Of a stretch of DNA of 64,000 nt, positions 28,336 through 36,309 are shown piece by piece. This stretch comes from Rhizobium sp. NXC14 (GTDB lineage: Bacteria > Pseudomonadota > Alphaproteobacteria > Rhizobiales > Rhizobiaceae). The stretch is from contig NZ_CP021030.1 in the NCBI RefSeq assembly GCF_002117485.1, positions 1,057,001 to 1,121,000 on the forward strand, read 5' to 3'. A program made the position numbers and the translations under genes. Position 1 is the first letter of the stretch. Every line of letters begins with the position of its first letter. The notes beneath the pieces were generated by a model. The model was not told the origin of the DNA. It worked only from the letters and a program-made list of their open reading frames with translations, and searched no databases.

Positions 28336-31300
28336 GTGCAACAGAATCTGATGACATCGAGGAAATTCGCGCCGCTGTTCTGGACGCAGTTCCTGACCGC
28401 CTTCAACGACAATTTCCTCAAGAATACCCTGGTCTTCCTCATCCTCTTCAAGATGTCGGCAAGCGAGGGCGCGGCGCTGGTGACGCTCGCCGGCGTCATC
28501 CTCATCGTGCCCTTCCTGCTGCTCTCGGCACTCGGCGGCGAAATTGCCGACAAGCACGACAAGGCCAAGGTGGCCGAACTGCTGAAACGCTCGGAGATCG
28601 CTATTGCCGCACTTGCGGTGGTGGGCCTCGGCTTCTCCTCCATCTTTGTGCTGATGGCCGCCCTCTTCGGCTTCGGCGTCATCTCGGCGCTGTTCGGGCC
28701 GATCAAATACGGCATCCTGCCCGATCATCTCGAACGCCGCGACCTGCCGAAGGCGAATGCCTGGATCGAGGGCGGCACCTTCATCGCCATTCTCGGCGGC
28801 ACGATCATCGCCGCCCTTGCCTTTTCCAGCGGCGACAATGTGCTGCTGTTCGGCTCGATGATGATGGGGCTGTCGGTGCTCTGCTGGCTTTCGGCCCGCA
28901 TGATCCCGGCGACCGGCTCCAAGGCGCCGGATCTTCAGATCGACCGCAACGTCATCCGCTCCAGCTACAGGCTCGTCATGGAAATCCGTGAGGACAAGCG
29001 GCTGTGGCGCTCGGCGCTGATGAATTGCTGGTTCTGGCTGGTCGGCGCCTTCACCCTCTCCATCCTGCCGACCATGGTGACCGAGCTGCTCGGCGGCTCC
29101 GAGCTCGTCGTGCCGGCCTATCTCACCGTTTTTGCCATTGCCGTCGCCGTCGGCTCCGGCATTGCCGCCTGGATGTCGTCGGGCCGCATCGTGCTCTTGC
29201 CGGCCCCTGTCGGCACGGCGCTGCTCGGCCTCTTCAGCCTCGATCTCGCCTGGAACCTCTGGGGCCTCACCTCGACGTCGCACGCGACGACGATCCTCGG
29301 TTTCTTCGCCGGCCAGAATACCATCCGCGTCGCCATCGATCTCGCCGGCATGGCGATCTCGGGCGCCTTCATCGCCGTGCCGACTTTCGCCGGCCTGCAG
29401 ACATGGGCGCATGAGGATCGCCGCGCCCGCGTCATCGGTGCGGCCAATGTGCTCTCGGCGCTGTTCATCACCGTCGGCCTCGGCCTCGTCGCCGTCATCC
29501 AGGCGCTCGGCGCTTCCATACCTCAGATCCTGATCGGCCTCGGCATCGTCAATTTCGCCGTCGCCTGGCTGATGCTGAAGACGCTGCCGACCAATGCCTT
29601 CCGCGATTTCATCTCGATCCTGTTCCGCGCCTTCATGCGGCTCGAGGTCGAGGGGCTGGAGAATATCAAGAAGGCCGGCCCGGCGCCGATCATTGCGCTC
29701 AACCACGTCAGCCTGCTCGACGGCGCGCTCGCGCTCGCCATCACCGAGGAGGAGCCGGTCTTTGCCGTCGATTACAAGATCGCCCAGGCCTGGTGGGTGC
29801 GCCCCTTCCTGAAAATGTGCAAGTTCCTGCCGCTCGACCCGACCAAGCCGATGGCGACGCGCTCGCTGATCAAGGTGGCGCAGGAAGGCAATCCGATCGG
29901 CATTTTCCCCGAAGGCCGCCTGACGGTGACCGGCACGCTGATGAAGGTCTATGACGGGGCCGCCATGGTCGCCGACAAGACCGGCTCGATGGTGGTGCCG
30001 GTCAAGATCGACGGGCTGGAGAAGACCTATTTCTCCTATCTCGGCGACGGCAAGGTCCGCCGCCGGCTGTTCCCCAAGGTCAAGGTCACCATTCTCGAGC
30101 CGGTGAAGCTGGAAGTGCCGCCGGAGCTGAAGGGCCGCAAGCGTCGCACGGCGGCTGGGGCTGCCCTTTACCAGGTGATGTCGAACCTGCTCTTCCGCAC
30201 CGCCGATACCTCGTCGACCGTCTTGGAGCGCGTCATCCGCGCCGGCCATGAATTCGGCATGAAAACGCTCGCCGTCGAGGATCCGGTCACCGGCCGGCTG
30301 ACCTATGGCAAGCTCTTGACCGGCGCGGCGGTGCTCGGCGCCAAGTTCCGTGCGCGCTTCCCCGAGCAGAATCTCGGCGTCATGCTGCCGAATGCCAATG
30401 GCGCCGCCGCCACCCTTCTCGCCGTCATGAGCGCGGGCAAGGTGCCGGCCATGCTGAACTTCACCGCCGGTGCCGCCAACATCCTCTCGGCCTGCAAGGC
30501 GGCCGAGGTGAAACACGTGCTGACCTCGCGCGCCTTCGTCACCCAGGCCAAGCTCGGCCCTGTGATCGAGGAGCTGGAAAAGCAGCTGACGATCGTCTGG
30601 CTCGATGATCTCAGGGCCGAAATCTCATTCAAGGACAAGCTCATCGGGCTTCTCCGCAAGGCGCGGCCGCTGGTCAAACGCCGCACCGACGATCCGGCCG
30701 TCATCCTCTTCACCTCGGGCTCGGAAGGCACGCCGAAGGGCGTGGTGCTGACCCACCGCAACATCCTGTCGAACGCCGCCCAGGCCGCCGCCCGCATCGA
30801 TTTCCACAGCGGTGACAAGGTGTTCAACATCCTGCCGGTCTTCCATTCCTTTGGGCTGACGGCCGGTACGGTGCTGCCGCTGATCTCGGGCGTGCCGGTC
30901 TATTTCTATCCCTCGCCGCTGCATTACCGCATCGTGCCGGAGCTGATCTATGCCTCCAACGCCACGATCATCTTCGGCACCGACACCTTCCTCAACGGCT
31001 ATGCCAGAACGGCGCATCCGTACGATTTCCGTTCGATCCGCTATATCTTCGCCGGCGCCGAGCCGGTGAAGGCCGCAACCCGCCACACCTATATGGAAAA
31101 ATTCGGCCTGCGCATCCTCGAAGGCTACGGCGTCACCGAGACGGCGCCTGTCATCTCCATCAACACGCCGATGTACAACCGCTCCGGCACGGTCGGCAAA
31201 ATCCTGCCGGGCATGGAATGGAAGCTCGAGCCGGTGCCCGGCATCGATGAGGGCGGCCGCCTGCATGTGCGCGGCGCCAATGTCATGGCCGGTTATCTCC

Positions 31301-31728
31301 GTGCCGAAAAGCCCGGCGTGCTCGAGCCGCTCGCCGATGGCTGGCACGACACCGGCGACATCGTCAGCATCGACGAGGACGGCTTCGTCAAGATCCGCGG
31401 CCGCGCAAAGCGCTTCGCCAAGATCGGCGGCGAGATGGTGTCGCTGGCAGCAATCGAGGCGCTCGCCGCCGAACTCTGGCCCGGGGCGCTCTCGGTGGTC
31501 TCCTCGCTGCCCGACCCCAAGAAGGGCGAGCGCCTGGTGCTGCTCACCGACGCCGAAAACGCCACCCGCGCCGAATTCCTCGCCTTCGCCAAATCCAGGG
31601 GCGCCATGGACATGATGGTCCCGGCCGAGGTCACCATCGGCAAGGTGCCGGTGCTGGGCTCCGGCAAGGTCGATTTCGTGGCGGCGCGCAAGCTAGCGGA
31701 GGGGGCGGCCCAGGCGGACGCAGCGTGA
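28336..31728 (+). CDS. Acyl-[ACP]-phospholipid O-acyltransferase / acyl-ACP synthetase with MFS domain
   Basis: 1130 residues, three domains. Residues 1-410: an MFS permease with about 12 hydrophobic segments (LplT-like lysophospholipid flippase). Residues ~440-640: a PlsC acyltransferase with NHVSLLD near 455 and FPEGRLTVTG near 523. Residues ~660-1120: an AMP-binding synthetase with VILFTSGSEGTPKGVVLTH near 788-806 and GYGVTETAP. In E. coli these functions are split between LplT and Aas; here they are one protein that could import and reacylate lysophospholipids. GTG 28336 has GAGGG upstream; an ATG five codons later is possible. Probably the last gene of the TetR-controlled group. Confidence 0.88.
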   Translation: MQQNLMTSRKFAPLFWTQFLTAFNDNFLKNTLVFLILFKMSASEGAALVTLAGVILIVPFLLLSALGGEIADKHDKAKVAELLKRSEIAIAALAVVGLGFSSIFVLMAALFGFGVISALFGPIKYGILPDHLERRDLPKANAWIEGGTFIAILGGTIIAALAFSSGDNVLLFGSMMMGLSVLCWLSARMIPATGSKAPDLQIDRNVIRSSYRLVMEIREDKRLWRSALMNCWFWLVGAFTLSILPTMVTELLGGSELVVPAYLTVFAIAVAVGSGIAAWMSSGRIVLLPAPVGTALLGLFSLDLAWNLWGLTSTSHATTILGFFAGQNTIRVAIDLAGMAISGAFIAVPTFAGLQTWAHEDRRARVIGAANVLSALFITVGLGLVAVIQALGASIPQILIGLGIVNFAVAWLMLKTLPTNAFRDFISILFRAFMRLEVEGLENIKKAGPAPIIALNHVSLLDGALALAITEEEPVFAVDYKIAQAWWVRPFLKMCKFLPLDPTKPMATRSLIKVAQEGNPIGIFPEGRLTVTGTLMKVYDGAAMVADKTGSMVVPVKIDGLEKTYFSYLGDGKVRRRLFPKVKVTILEPVKLEVPPELKGRKRRTAAGAALYQVMSNLLFRTADTSSTVLERVIRAGHEFGMKTLAVEDPVTGRLTYGKLLTGAAVLGAKFRARFPEQNLGVMLPNANGAAATLLAVMSAGKVPAMLNFTAGAANILSACKAAEVKHVLTSRAFVTQAKLGPVIEELEKQLTIVWLDDLRAEISFKDKLIGLLRKARPLVKRRTDDPAVILFTSGSEGTPKGVVLTHRNILSNAAQAAARIDFHSGDKVFNILPVFHSFGLTAGTVLPLISGVPVYFYPSPLHYRIVPELIYASNATIIFGTDTFLNGYARTAHPYDFRSIRYIFAGAEPVKAATRHTYMEKFGLRILEGYGVTETAPVISINTPMYNRSGTVGKILPGMEWKLEPVPGIDEGGRLHVRGANVMAGYLRAEKPGVLEPLADGWHDTGDIVSIDEDGFVKIRGRAKRFAKIGGEMVSLAAIEALAAELWPGALSVVSSLPDPKKGERLVLLTDAENATRAEFLAFAKSRGAMDMMVPAEVTIGKVPVLGSGKVDFVAARKLAEGAAQADAA

Positions 31729-31757
31729 ATGTTCGCCGCCTTTGAGATCGCGAATTG

Positions 31758-31893
31758 CCCCTCACCCTAACCCTCTCCCCGCGCGCGGGGCGAGGGCACG
31801 TGCCCTGCGAGAGGTGGGCTGGGAACGGAGAGATCGCGGCTATCCCCTTCGCCCCGCGAGCGGGGAGAAGGTGCCGGCAGGCGGATGAGGGGC
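31758..31893. repeat. RIME (CCCCTCACCCTAACCC variant)
   Basis: Begins CCCCTCACCCTAACCCTCTC, has two inner hairpins (CCCCGCGCGCGGGG and CCCCGCGAGCGGGG) and ends GGCAGGCGGATGAGGGGC. Its right end contains the type B target GGATG-AG-GGGC in uninterrupted form. Confidence 0.8.
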
Positions 31894-31998
31894 TGATCTC
31901 GCCAATCGCCGCATGACATTGAATCTCCGCTCGTTCTAGCAGACAGCTAAACCTCGCAAAATCGATAGATGATCCTGGCGATCCCGGAGGAGCCCGAC

Positions 31999-33063
31999 AT
32001 GGCCGAAATCGAAATCTTCGACGGGCACAATGACGCGGTTCAATTCATCGCGGAATACACCTCCGCCGGCCGCGACTTTCTGCTGCGGTCGGAAAGCGGG
32101 CATCTCGATCTGCCGAGGGCGCGTGAGGGCGGTCTGGTGGGCGGCTTGTTTGCGCTGCATGCAGGCCCGGAGCATCCGCCGGAAAACGACCTGATCATCA
32201 GAGAAGACGGCTACGAGGTGATCTATGCCGAGACCGTCGATCCGCTCTATGCCCGCAGGCAGATCGAGGCGCAGCGTCTAGCGCTGGAGACATTGATCGG
32301 TCGCTCCGGCGGCCGGATGCGCCTGGCGGTTGATGTCGAGGAGATCGCCGCCGCCAGAGCCGAGGGCGCCTTTGCCGTCGTGCTTCACATGGAGGGGGCG
32401 GAAGCGCTGGATGGCGAGTTCGACTATCTCCATCGCCTGCATGCAGCCGGTCTGCGCTCGCTGGGTCCGGTCTGGAGCCGCCCGAACATCTTCGGCTTCG
32501 GCGTTCCCTTCGCCCATCCCAAGTCGCCGGATACCGGCCCCGGGCTGACCGGGAGCGGCAAGGATCTGGTCAGGACCTGCAATCGGCTCGGCATCATGAT
32601 CGATCTGGCGCATCTCAACGAACGGGGATTCTGGGATGTGGCGGCCTTGAGCGACGCCCCGCTCGTCGCCACCCATGCCTGCGCCCATGCCATCTGCCCG
32701 TCGACCCGCAATCTCACCGACCGGCAGCTCGACGCCATTCGCGACAGCGACGGCGTGATCGGCTTCAACCTCTCGGTCAACGACATCCGCGCCGATGGCC
32801 ACCTGAACGACGATACCCCGCTCGATCTCGTCGTTGAACATATCAAATATCTGATCGATCGCGTCGGAGAAGACCGGGTCGCCCTCGGATCGGATTTCGA
32901 CGGCGCGGTGATTCCCCGCGCGATCGGCGATGCCAGCGGCTTGCCGCATCTGTTCGAAGCAATGCGCAAGCGCGGGTTCGACCAGCAGAGCCTGTCGAAA
33001 TTCGCCTTCGACAACTGGCTGCGCGTGTTTGCGTTGACCTGGAAGAACGGCCGGTCGGCGTGA
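31999..33063 (+). CDS. Membrane-dipeptidase-like peptidase M19
   Basis: 354 residues, TIM-barrel metallopeptidase family M19 (renal dipeptidase). Visible: FDGHNDAV with the HxD zinc ligands, VVLHMEGAEALD (bridging Glu), LVATHACAHAICP (His ligands) and VALGSDFDGAVIP. It cleaves dipeptides; in bacteria the substrate may be D-amino-acid dipeptides. The ATG at 31999 has GGAGGAG upstream; a longer frame begins at 31969. Flanked by repeats, with no evident operon partner. Confidence 0.9.
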   Translation: MAEIEIFDGHNDAVQFIAEYTSAGRDFLLRSESGHLDLPRAREGGLVGGLFALHAGPEHPPENDLIIREDGYEVIYAETVDPLYARRQIEAQRLALETLIGRSGGRMRLAVDVEEIAAARAEGAFAVVLHMEGAEALDGEFDYLHRLHAAGLRSLGPVWSRPNIFGFGVPFAHPKSPDTGPGLTGSGKDLVRTCNRLGIMIDLAHLNERGFWDVAALSDAPLVATHACAHAICPSTRNLTDRQLDAIRDSDGVIGFNLSVNDIRADGHLNDDTPLDLVVEHIKYLIDRVGEDRVALGSDFDGAVIPRAIGDASGLPHLFEAMRKRGFDQQSLSKFAFDNWLRVFALTWKNGRSA

Positions 33064-33132
33064 AGGCGATTTCGACAAGCGCGGTGCAGGCGGGGGGAGG
33101 CGCCGCGCGGCCAGGCAGGCTAAAGGCGTCAC

Positions 33133-33303
33133 CCTCTCCTCCCTCATTCCTGTGCTCGTCACAGGAATCCAGCCACCGCGCGTCGGCGCGGTGAATGACT
33201 CATGCAATGTCAAAGAGTTCCCGCGCCCAAGGACTTGGGCGCACTGGATTCCTGTGACATCCCCTCGGGCCTTGCCCGAGGAAGGGAATGAGGGAGGAGA
33301 GAT
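33133..33303. repeat. Large inverted repeat (about 170 bp)
   Basis: Arms CTCTCCTCCCTCATTCC and GGAATGAGGGAGGAGAG close the element; inside lie TGTGCTCGTCACAGGAATCC and its near inverse GGATTCCTGTGACA. Not a RIME. It fills the gap between the M19 peptidase and the MFS gene, which has no coding features. Confidence 0.75.
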
Positions 33304-33358
33304 GGGCCTGCCTCAGCCACTGTCCCTTTTGTGGGCCGGGGGACGGGCGACACCCATG

Positions 33359-34552
33359 CTAGCCTGCCGCAACCCTCTCTGGCTTCTTCAGCCCGAGACC
33401 GAGAACCAGCGGCACGCTGATCGCATAAACCGCGACGACGGAGAGCCAGATGGCGCCCGGCCATTGCTGCCGGACGAGGAAGTAGAGGCTGGAGAAGCCA
33501 AGCGGGGCGACGATCGAGGCGAGGCTGACGGCCGAGGCGAGCACGCCCTGGAACTGGCCTTGGCTGTTTTCATCGACCTGCCGGGTCGCCAGCGACTGCA
33601 GCGCCGGCACACCGATGCCGCCGAGCGTAAAGACCGGCATGATGGCGAAGATCATCCAGCTCCGGTCGGCAAAGGCCATGGTGCAAAGCGCGATCGAGAC
33701 GCCAGCGACGCCGGTCAGGATCGCGCCGCGTTCGCCGAGCAGTTTGACGGCCGGTCCGGGCAGGAAGGCCTGGGCAAGCGCCTGGCAGAGACCGAAGGCG
33801 CCGAGCGACAGGCCGATCGCAAGCCCGTTCCAGTGAAAGGCGTCGCTGCCCCAGAGCGCCCAGCAGGTGCCATAGGCCTCGCCGGTGGCGCTGAAGAGGA
33901 AGAAGAGGATGATGATGGGCAGCAGGCTTTTGACCTCCAGCACCGAGCGCAGCGGCTGGAGTGGATTGAGGGTCGCGAGATCGATCCTCTCGCGGCTGCC
34001 AGGCCGCGATTCCGGCAGAACGAAGAAGGCGAGCAGCAGGTTGGCGCCGTTGAGCGCGGCGGCTGCGATGAAGGGCAGCCGCAGCCAATGATCGCCGAGC
34101 ACGCCGCCGAGCACCGGGCCGATGATGAAGCCGAGGCCGAACATGGCGTTGAACAGGCCGAACCGGCGGGCGCGTTTTTCCTCCGGCGAGATGTCGGTGA
34201 TATAGGCGGTGGCCACCGAGACGTTGGCGCTCGTCAGCCCGGCGACCGCCCGGCCGATGAACAGCAGCAGCAAGTTGGGCGCCAATGCGAGGAACAGGTA
34301 GTTCACGGCCGCGCCCGCGAGCGAAATCAGCAGCACGGGCCGGCGGCCGAGCCGGTCGCTCAGCGCCCCGAGCACCGGCGCGAAGATGAACTGCATCACC
34401 GCATAGAGTGCGGTCATCGCGCCGATATAAGGCGCGACGTCGTCGCTGTGGGTGATGTCCTGCAGCAGCGACGGCAGGATGGGGAAGATGAGCCCGATGC
34501 CGACGGCATCGAGGACAATGGCGGTAAAGATGACGATAAGGGATCTGGTCAT
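33359..34552 (-). CDS. TetA-like MFS efflux transporter
   Basis: 397 residues with 12 predicted transmembrane segments. MFS motif A GALSDRLGRRPVLL lies after segment 2, and the N-terminus MTRSLIVIFTAIVLDAVGIG resembles the TetA(A/B/C) family. An antiporter expelling a drug or metabolite is likely; tetracycline as substrate is not established. ATG at 34552 chosen over an upstream frame start. No TetR gene beside it. The ~300 bases upstream (34553-34857) show nothing recognisable. Confidence 0.85.
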   Translation of the reverse strand: MTRSLIVIFTAIVLDAVGIGLIFPILPSLLQDITHSDDVAPYIGAMTALYAVMQFIFAPVLGALSDRLGRRPVLLISLAGAAVNYLFLALAPNLLLLFIGRAVAGLTSANVSVATAYITDISPEEKRARRFGLFNAMFGLGFIIGPVLGGVLGDHWLRLPFIAAAALNGANLLLAFFVLPESRPGSRERIDLATLNPLQPLRSVLEVKSLLPIIILFFLFSATGEAYGTCWALWGSDAFHWNGLAIGLSLGAFGLCQALAQAFLPGPAVKLLGERGAILTGVAGVSIALCTMAFADRSWMIFAIMPVFTLGGIGVPALQSLATRQVDENSQGQFQGVLASAVSLASIVAPLGFSSLYFLVRQQWPGAIWLSVVAVYAISVPLVLGLGLKKPERVAAG

Positions 34553-34857
34553 GGGTGCGTTCCACGGTCGACGCGAGCGCACGAGCGCCCACGAGAGTGC
34601 GCCGATGGCTCACGATGAGGCCTGATCTTGTCAGGCGTTGGTTTCAGGGAGGTGCTGGCCGAACCATGGCTGATGCGCATGGCCGGCGTGTGCTCGACCG
34701 CCTGGACGACCCATTCGTCCACCTGTTTACTCCGCCACTGAGCGGATCAAGGGAGGCAGTCGCTTTTCGCGACGGGAAAGACATACGCCGGATGGTTGCG
34801 TGCGGCAAGTCTGTTTTGAGTGGGTGAGCGGGCAGAGGCCTCGGACCGACGGTTGCC

Positions 34858-34990
34858 CCTCACCCTAACCCTCTCCCCGTTCTGACGGGGAGAGGGGACG
34901 TGCCCTGCGAGAGGTTGGCGAGGGACGGAGAGGTCGCGGCCCGGTCCCTTCGCCCCGCGAGCGGGGAGAAGGTGGCGGCAGCCGGATGAG
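34858..34990. repeat. RIME interrupted at its right end by IS110 type B copy 1
   Basis: CCCCTCACCCTAACCCTCTC on the left, two inner hairpins (CCCCGTTCTGACGGGG, CCCCGCGAGCGGGG), then GGCAGCCGGATGAG where the IS begins. The last bases, GGGC, lie after the element at 36147. Confidence 0.8.
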
Positions 34991-35005
34991 AATCTGTGTT
35001 GGCTG

Positions 35006-35944
35006 TCAAGGCGGATTTGGTGTCCAGAGACGGTTCTGAGATAGAAGGCAGTTTGCCAGCACGAGCAGCTTTCGCATGATGGCGACAAGGATGACCTTGG
35101 CTGGTTTTCCTGTGGCTTTGAGCGTGTCTGCGAAACGAGCAAGCGCGGGATTGTAGCGACATGCCGACAAGGCGGCCATGTAGAGCGCGCGCCGGGGTGC
35201 GGGCCTGCCGGCGCGGATGGAACGACGTCCGGTTCGTGCACCGCTGTCGTTCGCGATTGGGGCAAGCCCTGCCAGCATGGCGGCCTGTTTGCCCGAACAT
35301 GTCCCCAACTCGTCCATGCCGGCCATCAAGGCCAGGGCCGTGACGCGGCCGATGCCGGGAATGGAGGTGAGGATCTCGGCCTTGCGGCAGAGCTGCGGAT
35401 CCTCGCCGACACATCGTTCGATCTCTTTGTCGAGACGTTCGACATGCTGTTCCAGCCGTCGCACAAGGCGGTTGAGTTCGCCGCGCAGAAAGGCAGTGGT
35501 GGCAGCCTTGCTGCGATTCTGCAGGGCGGTGATGTCGCATTTGGCTGCCGATCGTGCATTGACCAGCTCCTGCAAGGCCTCGATGTGAGGACTTGGCGGC
35601 GTGTCGGCCGGCGGGCGCAGGCTCTCGGCCAAGAGCGCCAGGAAACGGGCATCTAGCCGATCGGTCTTGGCGAGATAGCCGCAGGCGCGGGCAAACATGC
35701 GCGCGCGCAACGGATCGACCACGGCGACGGCAAAGCCATCGAGCCAAAGCGAGTGATGGGCGGGGCGATGGAACTTACCGGTTGCCTCCATCACGATGCT
35801 TTTGGGCCGATGCCTGGCCAGCAGCCGTTTCAGCTGGTCGATGCCGGTCTTGTCATTGCTAAACCGCCGGCTTTCGCCCAGCGGATGCAGATGAACATCA
35901 AGCCACTCTTTACTCACGTCCACACCGGCATAAACTACCGGCAT
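35006..35944 (-). CDS. IS110 type B recombinase (copy 1)
   Basis: 312 residues from ATG 35944 (MPVVYAGVDVSKEWLDVHL). N-terminal RuvC-like DEDD part: D in AGVDVSK, E in IVMEATGKFH, DxxD in KTDRLDARF. C-terminal Tnp20 domain: SIPGIGRVTALALMAG, then LAGLAPIANDSGARTGRR with the catalytic Ser. A longer start (35998) would lie inside the donor-binding loop of the bridge RNA, so it is rejected. Catalyses bridge-RNA-guided excision and insertion according to what is known of IS110 relatives. Confidence 0.9.
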   Translation of the reverse strand: MPVVYAGVDVSKEWLDVHLHPLGESRRFSNDKTGIDQLKRLLARHRPKSIVMEATGKFHRPAHHSLWLDGFAVAVVDPLRARMFARACGYLAKTDRLDARFLALLAESLRPPADTPPSPHIEALQELVNARSAAKCDITALQNRSKAATTAFLRGELNRLVRRLEQHVERLDKEIERCVGEDPQLCRKAEILTSIPGIGRVTALALMAGMDELGTCSGKQAAMLAGLAPIANDSGARTGRRSIRAGRPAPRRALYMAALSACRYNPALARFADTLKATGKPAKVILVAIMRKLLVLANCLLSQNRLWTPNPP

Positions 35945-35966
35945 CGCGTCTTCTTGGAACGAAACC

Positions 35967-36109
35967 TTGCCTTGCATGCGGGACTTGCTCCCCATCATCT
36001 GTTCAGGACAAACGCGAGGACGGCCGGACCAATCTCATCCCCGGTTCAAGCCAAGGGGCCTGCGGTCCCGGCCGTCCGCACTCCGGCGGATGGCCATCCG
36101 CCGGAGTGC
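35967..36109 (-). ncRNA. Putative bridge RNA of IS110 type B copy 1
   Basis: Same layout as copy 2: perfect 5' hairpin at 36078-36109, a target-binding loop with guides GGCCCCT (36054-36060) and GGATGAG (36034-36040), and a donor-binding loop with guides ACAGAT (35997-36002) and CATGCAAG (35971-35978), all read on the minus strand. The target here, GCCC-CT-CATCC, differs slightly from copy 2 on the left half. Confidence 0.6.
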
Positions 36110-36309
36110 GCACCGATCATCAATCAGCGCGAATTGAACATGCAAGGGGCAGGCATCGGCGCGTCCCGCCTGCTGCCAAACGCGCGAACATCACCGCAGC
36201 CATGGCAATGGCGCGTTTCGCCTGTCGTTCGGCGCATATGAGCTTGTCCTGCCGGTGCACTCACTTCACCATGAAGGCAATTTCAGCTCCGGACAGAGAC
36301 AGGCAGGCA

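Larger units (their letters stand above)
34991..36146 (-). mobile_element. IS110-family element type B, copy 1 (in a RIME)
   Basis: 1156 bases, inserted after CCGGATG with AG (CT on the element strand) at both junctions (34989-34990 and 36145-36146). Contains an intact recombinase gene and a putative bridge RNA. Nearly identical to copy 2 at 40.7 kb. Its left end lies 163 bases upstream of the aminotransferase/dehydrogenase fusion gene, and it is transcribed away from it. Confidence 0.85.

Noticed and set aside
28279..30516. A 745-codon open frame on the minus strand opposite the acyltransferase gene
   Set aside because: It is the antisense frame of a strongly coding high-GC gene; its composition (His, Arg, Asp, Gly runs) is typical of such shadows and it has no domain pattern. 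The same applies to long frames opposite ppdK, the MFS gene and the fusion gene.
35945..35998. A longer N-terminus for the type B recombinase (MMGSKSRMQGK...)
   Set aside because: This segment coincides with the donor-binding loop of the putative bridge RNA, and the canonical IS110 start is at VVYAGVDVSK; the same holds for copy 2 at 41628-41681.
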